NCBI GenBank assembly: GCA_038049695.1
Contig: CP142454.1
Coordinates: 91,998,001-92,062,000, forward strand
DNA from: Cinnamomum chago
Lineage: Eukaryota > Streptophyta > Magnoliopsida > Laurales > Lauraceae
Direction of reading: 5' to 3'
DNA: 64,000 nt
Position 1 is the stretch's first letter. Each line of letters starts with the position of its first letter. A program made the position numbers and the translations under genes. Positions 1 through 11,984 of this stretch are shown here, in pieces. Below the pieces are notes generated by a model. It was not told where the DNA came from, searched no databases, and saw only the letters and a program-made list of their open reading frames with translations.

Positions 1-966
1 TGCAAATCGGGGCATAACCTATCTCTATGGCATAGATTATCCTAGATCTAACAAACACATTCATTCAAGCATCATACTCATATGACTTGGTATTCCAAAC
101 TACAAGAATAAAATACCAAAAGAAATATTGCATTCATAAAAATCCAATCAATGGATTAGCATCTTGTCATATAAGTAAAGCATTTAACATAAAACCCTAG
201 AACCTACACATTGCCATAAACACAAAAACTAAGGTTTCATCACAACCCTAAGTTAAGGAGTTAGTTACACATGGAAGATGATTGGCGATGAATCTCTGAT
301 TAAATCGCCATGGCTCCGCTTCCAAACGCTCCAAAACCTTGCTCCAGACCTTCTCCCAAAGTGTGAATATCCCCAAAAACGAGTTAGGGCTCCTATATAT
401 AAGTTCTGGGGTGAAAAAGGATCTTTAATTCGGGTAGGAGATGGATTCCCGTCGGGTCCGGGCCCACTGGTTATCACAGCGAACTTCGCGAGGTCATATC
501 TCCCTCGATATAGCTCGGATTTACATAATCTTGGACTCCACGGATATCTACTCGAAAAGATCTTTCCAACGGTACGTAGATTTCACGAATCCAACACTCG
601 AGTTGAAAGTTATGACCATTTCAAGTTGCTGCCTCTGAAAATTCCGAGAATCATGGTGCAATTAGAAGACCTTCCATGTTGGCATGCTATGGGATGAGTG
701 GGACCCATGTTGGAGATCCAAGGCATGTTTGGACTCTTGCTTTGCTTTCTTATTTGAGTCTCCTCCCATAGTTGGCAATCTTTCTTACTTGCAACTCCTT
801 CTTTGTCATGCTTTGTGATTTCTTCCATTTTAGCTATGAATTGCTCTCCTTGCATTTGTAGGGCCTACAAACAATAAAATAACATAATTAGTTTAATTTA
901 TCTCTATCGACGGTATAACCAAGTCCTCATTAGGGGGCCTAAAATGTATCTTTTAGGCCCTCATCA
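1..966 (-). mobile_element. Probable partial LTR of another retrotransposon
   Basis: No coding gene is recognised. Read on the minus strand from 966, the sequence opens TGATGAGGGCC with a perfect hairpin. It has a TATATATAGG-type promoter box near 390-405 and then a leader-like stretch running out of the window. This looks like U3 and the start of R/U5 of a minus-strand LTR whose other end lies left of position 1. The 139-aa open frame at 278-697 has no recognisable domain. No second copy is in the window, so both the boundary at 966 and the LTR identity are inference. Confidence 0.35.
935..960. repeat. Perfect 10-bp inverted repeat (hairpin)
   Basis: GGGCCTAAAA (935-944) and TTTTAGGCCC (951-960) are exact reverse complements around a 6-nt loop. 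The hairpin lies 6 bp from the proposed LTR edge at 966, so it may be a terminal feature of that LTR. It also resembles a stem followed by no T-run, which argues against a simple terminator. Confidence 0.6.
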
Positions 967-1630
967 GAACACAAGGAACAGATGTGGAGAGATGAACAAT
1001 TAACACAAATTTTCTTATAATCATTTCATTTAATCAAATTGTTAGAGGGAAATAAAGGTAGATGAACAATTTTATTTTTGTCTGACTAGGTTCAAACACT
1101 ACTGTGCTGGCCTTCATTTAGCTTTCACTTGACTGTGCTAAGGTCTGTATTTATATGGTCCCAATTCAAGTTTCATGTGGCAGAGTCCATTAGTACCAAT
1201 ATATACCCATTTTTTCAATATACTTTTTGAGCGTTTGGGAGTTATATAGTGTCAAATCTTTTATTTCTAAATTCTGGGCACTTAATTGAATTGCTTGCCC
1301 AAATTATGGAGCAAAATTGATTCATCATTTCTTGATACTATATCCAATCTATGCATGGTTGGGCACAACACAAACTCGATTACATTATATAGAATTACAT
1401 TTTTCCCAGATCAAAAACATTATGGACTCCTTCTATCAAAGTTTTATCTTTTTGAATCACAACAAATACTTGATTTATGGAGTAGGAAACATTAGGTCTA
1501 GTGAATGTCAAACATGACTTAAGTACATACAGTGGCGAGTGTATGTGTTCAGGACTTAAGATTGCCATGTAGGACAAATCTTCTAGATCGGAAAAATTTA
1601 TTTCTTTTTTGATATGTTTTTCTTCATATT
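967..1630. other. Unidentified AT-rich spacer
   Basis: No domain-bearing open frame, repeat unit or RNA gene is visible. It lies between the proposed LTR edge at 966 and the start of the large LTR at 1631. It may be older host DNA or eroded transposon sequence. Confidence 0.5.
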
Positions 1631-2770
1631 TGTGAGAACCCGACCCCTAATCTCTTGGATTAGTGTTGTTTTAATTGTGGGTTAGTTCTTTTAGTGGGAT
1701 TAGTATTTGTTGGGTTGAGTTTGTGAGTTAGAATGGTTTTTCTTCTAGTTTTGGGCTTTTGAGTGCTTTGGTAGCTTGTGGGGCCCTTTGGGGGTTCCCT
1801 TTTCGGCTTTGCATTTACTTGCGAGATTTTCCCGATTTGTTTCGTATTGTGTTTTTGGCCCGTTGCATTCATCTTGAGAAATCCTACAACTTTCATGTTG
1901 ATCTCGTATCCATTTGAGAACCCGAAACCCGATTTCTTGGCCTTGAGGGCAAAACAGTCATTTCACACCAAATCTGTACCCAAAACTCAATATTCTCGAA
2001 ATCCGTAAAACATATACTTTCTGAAAACTAGATATTTCGACGATCATTTCTTCCTTCTTCGTCGAATCCATCCGGGGTCCCGAATTAGATGATTTCAGCC
2101 ACCCAAGTTCTTTAAGTTGTGGGACCCAAACCTCACTTGCTTATAAGAGGAACCCATCTCCTTCATTCATTTCATTCACCATTGTTCCAGCTGAACCTAG
2201 GGTTTTTCCCTTGTGTTTCTCTTCTTCTTCTTGCTTCTTCATCTCCAAGCCACACCAATAGTTCATCAATCAAGCAATGGAGACCACCTTCTTCTTCCTC
2301 ATCTTGCAAGCTTTCCATTGATACCATTTGTGAAGAGAACCCTCCATCACAAGACTTCCTTCGAGCTTACCTTGTCCATTAGAGGACCTTGCAAGTAAGT
2401 GTTCTTCTTCATCTTCTAGATTTGTAATCTTCTAGCCTTAGAGAAGCTCCACATTGATTATTGAATGGTTTCCTTGTCATTGCATTGTTTAACCCATTTT
2501 AGGGTTTGTTTTGGGGGTTTTTGTAGAGATTGTGGATCTTGAGCTTGAGAGGTGATTAGGAGCTTGATTTGCTTGATTAGAGTCAAAGGCAAGTGGATGA
2601 ATGGATTGTTTTGATTATTAACATGTTTTGTGAGAAAAGTCTTATTTCATTTAGGGTTTTGGTGATTTTAGTAGTTGTCTTCACTATGATTAATATTGAT
2701 TTCGAAATGTGCTTATTGATGAGTTATTTCCCTCTTGTTCATGCTTGGAAAATGTATGCATCATATTGTC
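1631..2770 (+). mobile_element. LTR-X1, first segment (large LTR family)
   Basis: It starts TGTGAGAACCCGACCCC and closely matches the reverse complement of the right end of the 43971-48179 element, so the two are one family. A TATA-like box (TATAAGA, 2142-2148) is followed by a CT-rich leader, as in a plant LTR promoter. The sequence is cut at 2770 by copia element C and resumes at 58606. The total LTR is larger than shown because element F interrupts it again at 59661 and its end is outside the window. The family has long LTRs of 3.2-4.2 kb and no protein here, so the superfamily is not assigned; gypsy is likely from size. Confidence 0.75.
2142..2148 (+). promoter_or_regulatory. TATA-like box of LTR-X1
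   Basis: TATAAGA lies about 510 bp inside the LTR. The homologous LTR at 43971-48179 has TATAAAAG on the minus strand at 47663-47670, at the same distance from its own start. Positional conservation in two copies supports a promoter role. Confidence 0.5.
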
Positions 2771-3518
2771 TGAAGGTTTATGCATTCCAGATCTGAATGT
2801 TGACTGCCATGGCTGATTTTGGTTTTTCAAGTTTTAAAACAAGAAACCCAGATCTGATTTTCCAGCCATGAAAACATGCATAGAAATCCATGAAATCATG
2901 ATCAACATGTGTCTAAAGAAAGGAGAAGATAGAGGACTATTACCTTGATGATTTGAATGCCTCAAAACTCTGAAAAGAAAGACTTCAAAGGACTGATATC
3001 AGCGTGCAACCAGCAATACAGGTGCAGGAATTTGTTGCAGAAATTTCTCCTTTGATCTTCTCTCCTATTCCACTTCCCAATCTAATTGGTCTTGATTGTG
3101 GGATCAAACTATGGAATCCTAAGAAGGGTTTTTCAGAATTACTCTTTGTGGAAAAGGCCCGAACCTGATCTCAGCCTCTTCAATGAAGAAGAAGAAGGCA
3201 GCAAGGGCTGGGCGTGTATTCTCTCCTTGTTGTCTTGGGCGGCCAATGGGTTTCTTTGGTGTTTCTTCCTTGCTTTCTATGTTGCACGTCCAAGGGTAGT
3301 GCTATCTCTATTTATAAAGATCACATTCCTATTTAAGAGTTCTCTTTCTAGTAGGAATGTCAATCCCATAAAATAAGCAACCAGCCCCTTTAGTGTGCAA
3401 CACTTTCTTATCAAAGATACTAAAATTAGTAAGTTTCAATCATAGGAATTCTTACCCAAAGAGGAGTTCCTCCTTCCAAGTAAAGATACCTAATCAAACT
3501 TGGAAACCTCACATAAGG
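2771..3518 (-). mobile_element. Copia C 3' LTR, terminal segment
   Basis: It is nearly identical to 56623-57370 and has the same length, 748 bp. The minus-strand LTR end (CA) is at 2771. The segment stops at 3518, where the A-B array is inserted; the remaining LTR continues at 42036. On the + strand it contains a 96-aa open frame (3086-3376) that is only LTR sequence. Confidence 0.9.
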
Positions 3519-5529
3519 TGTTGGGATTGGTGTATGCCCTAAAGCCCACTGAGTGCACTCACATCTCTGTAACTGGATATTTATTGGTTATTTAATGGAA
3601 TGACTTCTTTCTCTTATTACTTGTGTATATGTATGGTTGTATAAGGCCCATTGTTTCTGGTAAATGACTTGGGTGTGTAGTGGCTACACACAGTTAGGTC
3701 TGAGTCATGGACACTTGAAACAATAAACTTGTTCATAACTGAGAGATGGAGTTGGGCACTTCATCTTGGTATAAGTTATAATGAGATACTCTCCTGTATT
3801 CAGGGTGACTTACCTAAGTCACGGAAGGCTTTTCCGGATTTATCTCATTAGTGCATGTGTCATGCATTGAACAAGACCACTTGAAGGTGTGATCTCTAAA
3901 ATAGCACTATCACAAAGAGAGATCAACTCACCTCTTGCTACTAAGTGACCAGTGCTCTTAATCTTGAGCATTTGTGGATGAACTGACGAAGTCGAGTTCT
4001 TGTACTTTAATTCACTATGGGTGAGATCCTGTTCATGGGTCAACAGCTCTGTGTTTTGGGTACTCGGGCTTGATTAGTTGGGACGTGCAAATGCAATATG
4101 GAATCTATGCCATCAAATGATGGAATGATCGTCCCCTTAGAATTATCCGATTAATCATCAGAATCTAAGATCTTAGTATATGGATGTTCCATATGGATAT
4201 TGAACTTGTGGGTCGCTCCCTGGATCAAGAGAATGATATCAGGATGATGATTAAGTCAAGGGTATGAAGTTCTAAGGTTGAGATGTAATCAAGAAGGTAG
4301 ATAGTACATCAGTTAACCTACTTGATTATGGATGTTACATAGAGGGGCATTATGGTCATTGTACTTGGTAGGTCAAAGACAATCGTCTATTTATGATGAG
4401 CTTTATTTGCAATTTAATATTTGTCCCTGGAGTGCAACCATAACTCTCTAGTGGAATGAGTTAGGGTTAAAATGATCTTAATGTTGCTATGGGGTTAGCA
4501 TGGACATTTTGGTCATTTTGGGAGCCAAGGGCAAATATGTCTTTTGGTCCCTCTTCTAGCCACTTTCCTATATTGGCATGGTTTCCTAATTTAATTAGAT
4601 GATATGTGGTTGAATTATTTTGTGGAAGAATAATTTTGAGTTTAAATTCTAATAGGCTCTTGATGGCATACATGAATTTAACTCTAGCTAAATTATTTAC
4701 TAGTGGGCCATGGTGTGTTTAGCTATCTTGTGGGCCAGCCATAAGTGGAGCCCCTTGTGTGAGGTTTCCAAGTTTGATTAGGTATCTTTACTTGGAAGGA
4801 AAGACTCCTCTTTGGGTAAGAATTTCATTGATTAAAGGTTACTAATTTTAGTGTCTTTAATTAGTAAGTATTGCACAACTAAAGGGGAAGGTTGCTATTC
4901 TTTTTAGGGATTGACATTCCTATTGGAATTAGGATTCCCAAAGAGGAATCTAATCATTATAAATATAAGAGAGTCCCCTTGGGCGTGCAACACACATGAA
5001 TGATCAAGTGGCTGGAATTCTACCCTAGGGCTTGCAACAAGTAAGAAACCCCATTGGCCGCCCAAGACATAAAAGAGGCATTCACGCCCAGCCCTTGCTG
5101 CCCTCTTCTTCTTCATTGGAGAGAGGTGATCAGGTCCTGGGTTGTTTCCACAAAGAGTAGTTCAGAAAACCCTTCTTAGGATTCCATAGTTTGATCCCAC
5201 CATCAAGACCAATTAGATTGGGAAGTGGAATAGGAGAGAAGATCAAAGGAGAGAAAAATTCTGCAACAAATTCCTGCACCTGTATTGCTGGTTGCAGGCT
5301 GGTTTCAGACCTTTGAAGTCTTTCTTTTCAGAGTTTAGAGGCACTCAAATCATCAAGGTAATAGTCCTCTATCATCTCCTTACATTATACACATGTTGAT
5401 TATGATTTCATGGAGTTTTTATGCATGATTCATGGCTGGAAAATCAGATTAGTTTCAAGTTTTTAAAACTAGATCAGCCATGGACGTCCTCTTGAATCTG
5501 ATTTCAGATCTGTAATGCATTTACTATCA
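3519..5529 (+). mobile_element. Copia A 5' LTR (LTR1)
   Basis: It starts TGTTGGGATTGG and ends TACTATCA directly before the primer site. Its length is 2011 bp. It differs from the middle LTR at only a few sites (for example near 3579, 3877, 3907, 4311). A TATA-type box lies at 4958-4965. Short open frames on the other strand (3840-4043, 4467-4673, 4904-5116) recur in every LTR copy and show no domain. Confidence 0.93.
4958..4965 (+). promoter_or_regulatory. TATA box of copia LTR1
   Basis: TATAAATA lies about 570 bp before the LTR end. The same motif is kept in the homologous LTRs, including the minus-strand copy at 57161-57168. It is the likely core promoter for the full-length element RNA. 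Confidence 0.6.
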
Positions 5530-5530
5530 A

Positions 5531-5543
5531 TGGTATCAGAGCC
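5531..5543 (+). other. Primer binding site, copia A (initiator-Met tRNA type)
   Basis: TGGTATCAGAGCC starts one base after the LTR end. This is the classic plant Ty1/copia site, complementary to the 3' end of initiator methionine tRNA. The same 13 bases occur at 34151-34163 and, reversed, at 56609-56621. Confidence 0.9.
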
Positions 5544-7458
5544 ACTCCATGTGAAATCATGATCCCATGTTGTGTGGTTTTCAATCCTAGATTAATTAAG
5601 GGCATGGTGGCGCCCTTTAGATTGTTGTTTACTGCATATATAGTGTGCAGAAATTATTCCAGGCTGCTGGAATTTGCCCAGAGCACAGCTGATTGCATGT
5701 TAGGGGTGCAGAAATTTTTTCCATGCTGCTGGAACAATTTCAGATTGGTGTTTACTGCATATATAGTGTGCAGAAATTTTTCCAGGCTGCTGGAATTTTT
5801 TCCAGAACTCAGTTTACTGCAGTTAAGGAGTGCAGGAATATTTTCCAGCCTGCTGGAATAATTTCAGGATGATGAATAGTGCTGTACATAGCACTTTGAA
5901 TGCATTAACCTCTTTTTTGCAGCCATATAATTGCATCCTTGATGGTTCGCATGTATGTGTGTGGATTTGGATGTTTTTAATTAGTTGGAAAGTGTACGAT
6001 TGCGCGGTTAGCAATCATAGGAAGTTGTAATTATTTCCTTGTTTATATTTCAACTAGTCTTGATGTAAGCTTTCTTGAAAAGCATAGGTATCTCCAATGT
6101 AATTTTGGGTTTTTGTTTTTCATGGGTTTGCTTGTATAAATTTGATTTATTGTAACAAGCAAGAAAAGGAAAGTTTCAAGCGAGGAAGGTTGCAACAAAC
6201 CGGGTCCCATGATGACGGAGGCAACGGAGGTTTCCTAGCGCAAGAAGGACTCTTAACCAAGTTTCCTAAATGGAAAAGGATTTGAAGTCCAAAAATAGCA
6301 GGGAGCCATCAAGGATTGCATTCTTTAATTTGCTTTTATATATGGAATGCATGGTTGAATGCTTTATATAATTGCTATGTTTATCACCTAGTAACATGGC
6401 CACCACTAGGTTCTTAAAATTGGCATCTTTCTATATTGGATTGTTTTTGTTTGGCAAATTGTTTTAAACGGATCTTAGACCAGCACCTTCTAGTTGTCTA
6501 AGGTTTAAAATTGGATAGGGTTTAGTTTATCTTAGTACCCTAAGTTTCCAAGAGAGGCCAAACTAAAATCTAATATGTTGCTACCCTAGTGGGCCCATAA
6601 CCCTCAGGTCCCAAGACATTTACTCAATATGTTTTAAAGCAAAGGTTATTTATTTTTTGAGATGACTTAAGCAATTGAGTCATGAAAATTGTTAACTAAG
6701 TTTGCTAGATTTAAACAAGATTTGAGTAACGATGCTAAGGTCAAAAGAGTTTTTTTTTCAAAACCCTAGTATTAAATAATCAAGTGGGAGAGGGGTTTGG
6801 GAAAACCCCACGGCCTTCCATTTTAGTTTCATGCTATCTCATTAGAGTGTTAGTGGGAGCGGCCATCCCTTCGATGGAGTTCTTTACTAAAGATCGCTTC
6901 GATGGGTTAGTGAGTGAACTAATGTGAATATTCGTAATGAGGTGTTATTGGGAGCGGCCATCCTTTCGGTGGAGTTCTTTACTAAAGATCACTTCTATAG
7001 AATGTCAATGAAGTGTTGGTGGGAGCGGCCATCCCTTCGGTGGAGCTCTTTACTAAGGTTCACTTCAAGGGTTGATTGGAGTCACTTCCCTTCGGAGGAC
7101 TTAAGTCATAGACATTCTGGGAACGTTCATAAAAGATGGTAATACACTTGACATAAGACGGTAATGACCTCTCCCTAGGAGTTAGAGTTGTTTGTCATAT
7201 GAGGCCAAACCAATCAGTGATTGGGCTATTATCCAGACAGTGATGATCCAAATAAGCAGACCTTAACTCAACGTGACTGTAGGCTCGGCCATCCCTTCGA
7301 TGGAGGGTCTATGAGGAGGTTGAGACACTGATACATTATTATTAGGGTTAAATAATGTAAAAAGTCTTGTGCATGTTTTCCCTTTTATTACAAGCACAAT
7401 ATACATGTTACATATATACTACCTGTCTAATTATAACCTGTTATATATATCCAGAGAG
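5544..7458 (+). other. Copia A untranslated leader with internal repeats
   Basis: About 1.9 kb without a convincing gene separates the primer site from gag. Between 5620 and 5870 a degenerate repeat of about 60-65 bp carries TGCAGAAATTTTTCCAG and GCTGCTGGAA. Between 6845 and 7303 the motif GGCCATCCCTTCGGTGGAG occurs four times (stems at 6863, 6958, 7029 and 7289). The leader is conserved in B (34164-36078) and in C on the other strand. Confidence 0.8.
6863..7303 (+). repeat. Four short hairpin repeats in copia A leader
   Basis: The four units are CCATCCCTTCGATGG (6863-6877, 7289-7303), CCATCCTTTCGGTGG (6958-6972) and CCATCCCTTCGGTGG (7029-7043). Each can fold into a 5-bp stem (CCATC with GATGG, or with GGTGG using one G-U pair) and a 5-nt loop. 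The first three sit in longer direct repeats that include TTTACTAA and TTCACTTC-like words. Confidence 0.7.
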
Positions 7459-10400
7459 ATGGGGAAGGATTCCTTTAGCCCGTTGATGAGTATTCTGCGT
7501 GAGAACAAATTGACTGGCCCAAATTACGTAGACTGGAAAAGAAACCTTAACATAGTACTCACCGCTGAGGAGTACAAGTATGTTTTGTCGGAACCCTGTC
7601 CTACCATTGATGATTATTCTACAGATGACCAGCTAGAGGCTGAAAAGAAATGGAAAAAGGCGAATAGCATGGCCAAGTGCTACATGCTTGCTTCCATGTC
7701 CAACGTGTTGCAAACGCAGCATGAGCAAATGGACACAGCTTCAGATATCATGTTGTCCTTGTCTGAGATGTTCGCAGACAGAAGCAGGCCAGCTAGGCAA
7801 GCTGCTTTAAGGACAATCATGAATTCTAGGATGGCTGAGGGAACACCTGTCAGAGAGCACATGCTCAAAATGATGGATTGTTTCAATGAAGCTGAGATCC
7901 TAGGGGTCGAGAATGATGCAGGGAGTCAGACTGATATGATTCTCGAAACTCTGCCGGGGTCTTTCAACCAGTTCAAGCTCAACTTCAACATGAGCAAGAT
8001 GGACATCACTCTCCCTGAGTTAATGAAAGAACTCCAGGCGGCAGAGGCCATCATGAAGCCTAAAGGCCAACTTCACTTTTCCCAGTTTTCCTCTAAACTC
8101 AACCCGAAAGGGAAAAAGTTCAAGAAGAAGCAGGGTAAGGGAAAAGGACAGAAAAAGGGCAATGCTGGGAAGAAGGACAAAGGCACAGGTGAAAAGCCCA
8201 AAGGGAAATGCTTTAAGTGCGGCCTCAAAGGTCACTGGAAGAAAGATTGTCCCAAGCTCCTAGGCTCAGATAAGAAAGGTATATCTCTTTCCTACTACAT
8301 TGAAACCTGTCATGTGGTTGATTCTACTGATTCCTGGATAGTAGACTCTGGAGCCACTAATCATATCTGCAATTCATTGCAGGGGTTTCAGATAATGAAA
8401 AAGCTTGAGAAAGGGGAGTTTGACCTTAGAGTTGGAAATGGAGCAAAGATTTGGGTTGTTGCAGTGGGAGCAGTTACCTTACATTTTCCGCATGATAGGA
8501 TATTAGTTTTAAACAATGTTATCTATGTTCCGGACATAAGGAAGAATTTAATTTCAGTTTCCAGACTCATTGAATTTAATTATTCAGTTTCTTTCCATTC
8601 TGGTGTTGATATCAGTAGAGATGGAAATATTATATGTTCCGGTAGAATGCATGATAACTTATTTTATATATATCCTATTACTCCCTCACTGCATAATGTA
8701 CAACTAGAAAGCTCATCTTCCCTTAAGAGGAAGGTATCTTCGACCAATGACACTTATCTTTGGCACTTACGTTTGGGTCATATTAACCTAAAACGGATTC
8801 AGAGGTTGGTAGAGGATGGACTTCTGAGCTCATTAGATCTCGAACTTTTTCCTCAGTGTGAATCTTGTCTCATGGGAAAGATGACCAAAAGGTCATTCTC
8901 TGGAAAGGGACTGAGGTCAAAGGAGTTGTTAGAATTGGTTCACACTGATGTGTGTGGTCCTATGAACAAACTAGCTAGAGGAGGTTATGAGTATTTCATC
9001 ACCTTCACTGATGATTACTCTAGGTATGGATATGTGTACCTAATGCGACGCAAGTCTGAAGCGTTTGATAAGTTCAAACAATTCAAGGCTGAGGCGGAGC
9101 TACAACTAGGGAAACATATCAAAGCTCTTCGATCTGATCGAGGTGGCGAATACCTCCTGGGTGAGTTCAAGGAGTACCTCACACAACATGGGATTGTGTC
9201 TCAGTTGTCTGCACCGGGTACACCCCAGCAAAATGGTGTAGCAGAGAGAAGAAACCGGACCCTTCTTGATATGGTAAGGTCCATGATGAGTCATGCAACC
9301 CTACCCATATCTTTTTGGGGATATGCCCTAGAAGCAGCAGCATACATTTTGAATCTGGTACCTTCTAAATCAGTACCTAGGACACCTCAAGAAATGTGGA
9401 CAGGACGAAAACCCAGTTTAAAACATATCCACATTTGGGGTTGTCCAGCTTATGTACTGAATGATAAAGCTACCAAGCTAGAACCCAGATCGGAAATGTG
9501 CTACTTCATTGGGTATCCTAAGGGAACGAGAGGAGGCATCTTTTATCATCCAAAGGAGCAAAAAGTGCTTATCAGCACTCATGCTAGATACTTGGAGGAT
9601 GATTGCATGATGCACCAAGAGCTTGGTTGTAAAGAAACACTTGAGGAGATTCTTTCAGAAACTCCTGCAACATCTGTGCCAGATCCTGAGATTGTAGAAA
9701 ATCAAGACATTCCTTTTAACACTCCGGAGCCTCGTCGTAGTGGGAGAATTTCTAGACCACCAGATAGATACCTGGGAGTGTCTTTCATGGCAGACTCCGA
9801 GGATCTGGTTGAGGATCCTACTAGTTACGATGAAGCAGTAACGGACATAGATGCTGACATGTGGCAACAAGCGATGAAATCTGAATTGGATTCTCTGTAT
9901 TCCAATCAAGTCTGGGAACTTGTGGATGCACCTGAAGGGATCAAACCCATAGGGTGCAAGTGGATCTACAAGAGAAAGAGAGGAGTGGATGGGAAGGTTG
10001 AAACCTTCAAAGCAAGACTAGTGGCGAAAGGATATACTCAGAAAGAGGGTATCGATTATGAGGAAACCTTCTCGCCAATAGCCATGCTCAAGTCCATAAG
10101 GATTCTCTTAGCCATCGCATGTCATTATGACTACGAGATATGACAAATGGATGTCAAGACAGCTTTTCTAAATGGAAGTCTTGACGAATGCATCTATATG
10201 ATGCAACCAGAGGGATTCATTGCTGGTGGCCAAGAGAACATGGTCTGGAAACTTAAGAAGTCCATTTATGGACTTAAGCAAGCATCTAGGGCATGGAACA
10301 TCAAGTTTAATCAGGCAGTCAAATCCTTTGGCTTTGATCAAAACATTGATGAACCATGTGTGTATAAGAAAGGGAGTGGAAACGCAGTTGCATTTTTAGT

Positions 10401-11391
10401 CCTATATGTGGATGACATATTACTCATTGGAAATGATGTTGGCATCTTGTCATCTACTAAGGTTTGGTTATCATCTCAATTTTAGATGAAGGATTTGGGT
10501 GAGGCGAGCTATGTCTTAGGGATCAAGCTTTTGCGAGATCGCAAGAACAAGATGTTAGCCTTATCCCAATCTTCGTATATTGAGAAGATATTGGTCAAGT
10601 ATAACATGCATGACTCCAAGAAGGGCTTGCTACCTTCTAGACATGGAGTACCACTATCTCGTAATCAATGTCCGAAGACACCTGAGGAGATAGAAAACAT
10701 GAGGAGAGTACCATATGCATCAGCTGTTGGAAGCCTCATGTATGCAATGTTGTGTACTAGACCAGATATTTGCTTTGTCGTTGGCATGGTTAGCAGATAT
10801 CAATCAAACCCTGGACCTATGCACTGGACAGCTGTTAAGCATATATTCAAGTATCTTCGGAGAACGAAAGATTATATGCTAGTCTACCGAGCAGATGATC
10901 TAACGCCACTGGCGTACACAGACTCTGATTTCCAGTCGGATGTAGATGGCAGAAAGTCTACCTTGGGATACGTCTTTACTCTATCAGGAGGGGCTATATC
11001 ATGGAGAAGTGTCAAGCAAGATTGTACTGCTGATTCTACCATGGAAGCAGAGTATGTGGCGGCATCGGAAGCTGCGAAGGAAGCAGTATGGCTCAGAAAA
11101 TTCCTATTGGAATTGGGAGTAGTTCCTGCAGTGCAAAAGCCGATTGTCATGTACTGCGACAATACTGGTGCAGTAGCTAACTGCAAAGAGCCCAGGAATC
11201 ACAAGAAAGGCAAGCATATTCAGAGAAAGTGCCACTTAATCCGGGAATTTGTCCAGGATGGAGAAATAGTGGTAGAGCAGATTGCCTCAGCTAATAACTT
11301 AGCTGACCCATTTACTAAGACTCTTACTGAGAAAGTCTTTACTTCACATGTTGAGTCTATGGGAGTTAGGTTAGGTCGTAGTGATCTTTAG
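7459..11391 (+). pseudogene. Copia A gag-pol polyprotein, two nonsense stops
   Basis: This encodes the Ty1/copia structural and replication polyprotein. The start is placed at the ATG at 7459, after the leader, because it matches the first block shared by A, B and C. Order: gag; CCHC zinc knuckle CFKCGLKGHWKKDC (8209-8250); aspartic protease DSG (8344-8352); GAG-pre-integrase His/Cys block (about 8755-8880); integrase core with HTDVCGP, SDRGGEY and NGVAERRNR; reverse transcriptase with YVDD (10405-10416); RNase H to 11391. Stops interrupt it at 10141-10143 (TGA where B has TGG) and 10483-10485 (TAG where B has CAG). Both fit C-to-T change on one strand. The RT and RNase H would not be made as one protein, so the copy is non-functional. 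Copia lineage is not assigned. Confidence 0.93.
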
Positions 11392-11405
11392 TGCAAGTGG
11401 GAGAT
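11392..11405 (+). other. Polypurine tract, copia A
   Basis: TGCAAGTGGGAGAT directly precedes the next LTR start (TGTTGGG). Position and purine content match the second-strand primer of copia elements. The same sequence precedes the LTR at 40025. Confidence 0.8.
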
Positions 11406-11984
11406 TGTTGGGATTGGTGTATGCCCTAAAGCCCACTGAGTGCACTCACATCTCTGTAACTGGATATTTATTGGTTATTTAATGGAATGACTTCTTTCTC
11501 TTATTACTTGTGTATATGTATGGTTGTATAAGGCCCATTGTTTCTGGTAAATGACTTGGGTGTGTAGTGGCTACACATAGTTAGGTCTGAGTCATGGACA
11601 CTTGAAACAATAAACTTGTTCATAACTGAGAGATGGAGTTGGGCACTTCATCTTGGTATAAGTTATAATGAGATACTCTCCTGTATTCAGGGTGACTTAC
11701 CTAAGTCACGGAAGGCTTTTCCGGATTTATCTCATTAGTGCATGTGTCATGCATTGAACAGGACCACTTGAAGGTGTGATCTCTAAAATAGTACTATCAC
11801 AAAGAGAGATCAACTCACCTCTTGCTACTAAGTGACCAGTGCTCTTAATCTTGAGCATTTGTGGATGAACTGACGAAGTCGAGTTCTTGTACTTTAATTC
11901 ACTATGGGTGAGATCCTGTTCATGGGTCAACAGCTCTGTGTTTTGGGTACTCGGGCTTGATTAGTTGGGACGTGCAAATGCAAT
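11406..11984 (+). mobile_element. Shared middle copia LTR (LTR2), first segment
   Basis: It starts TGTTGGGATTGG after the polypurine tract of A and follows LTR1 closely up to GCAAT at 11980-11984. There gypsy element G interrupts it. The LTR resumes with GCAAT at 32713. Confidence 0.93.

Noticed and set aside
2119-2398. Open frames with a signal-peptide-like hydrophobic start (also 47413-47694)
   Set aside because: They lie in the CT-rich leader after the LTR-X TATA box. The LTR-X2 copy has a different frame and sequence, so conservation of a protein is not supported.
3840-4043. 67-aa antisense open frame present in every copia LTR (also 11727, 12440, 40346, 42749, 58081, 61142)
   Set aside because: It recurs because the LTRs are copies. 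No domain is visible, and the F copy has several amino-acid changes at its start. It is not evidence of a gene.
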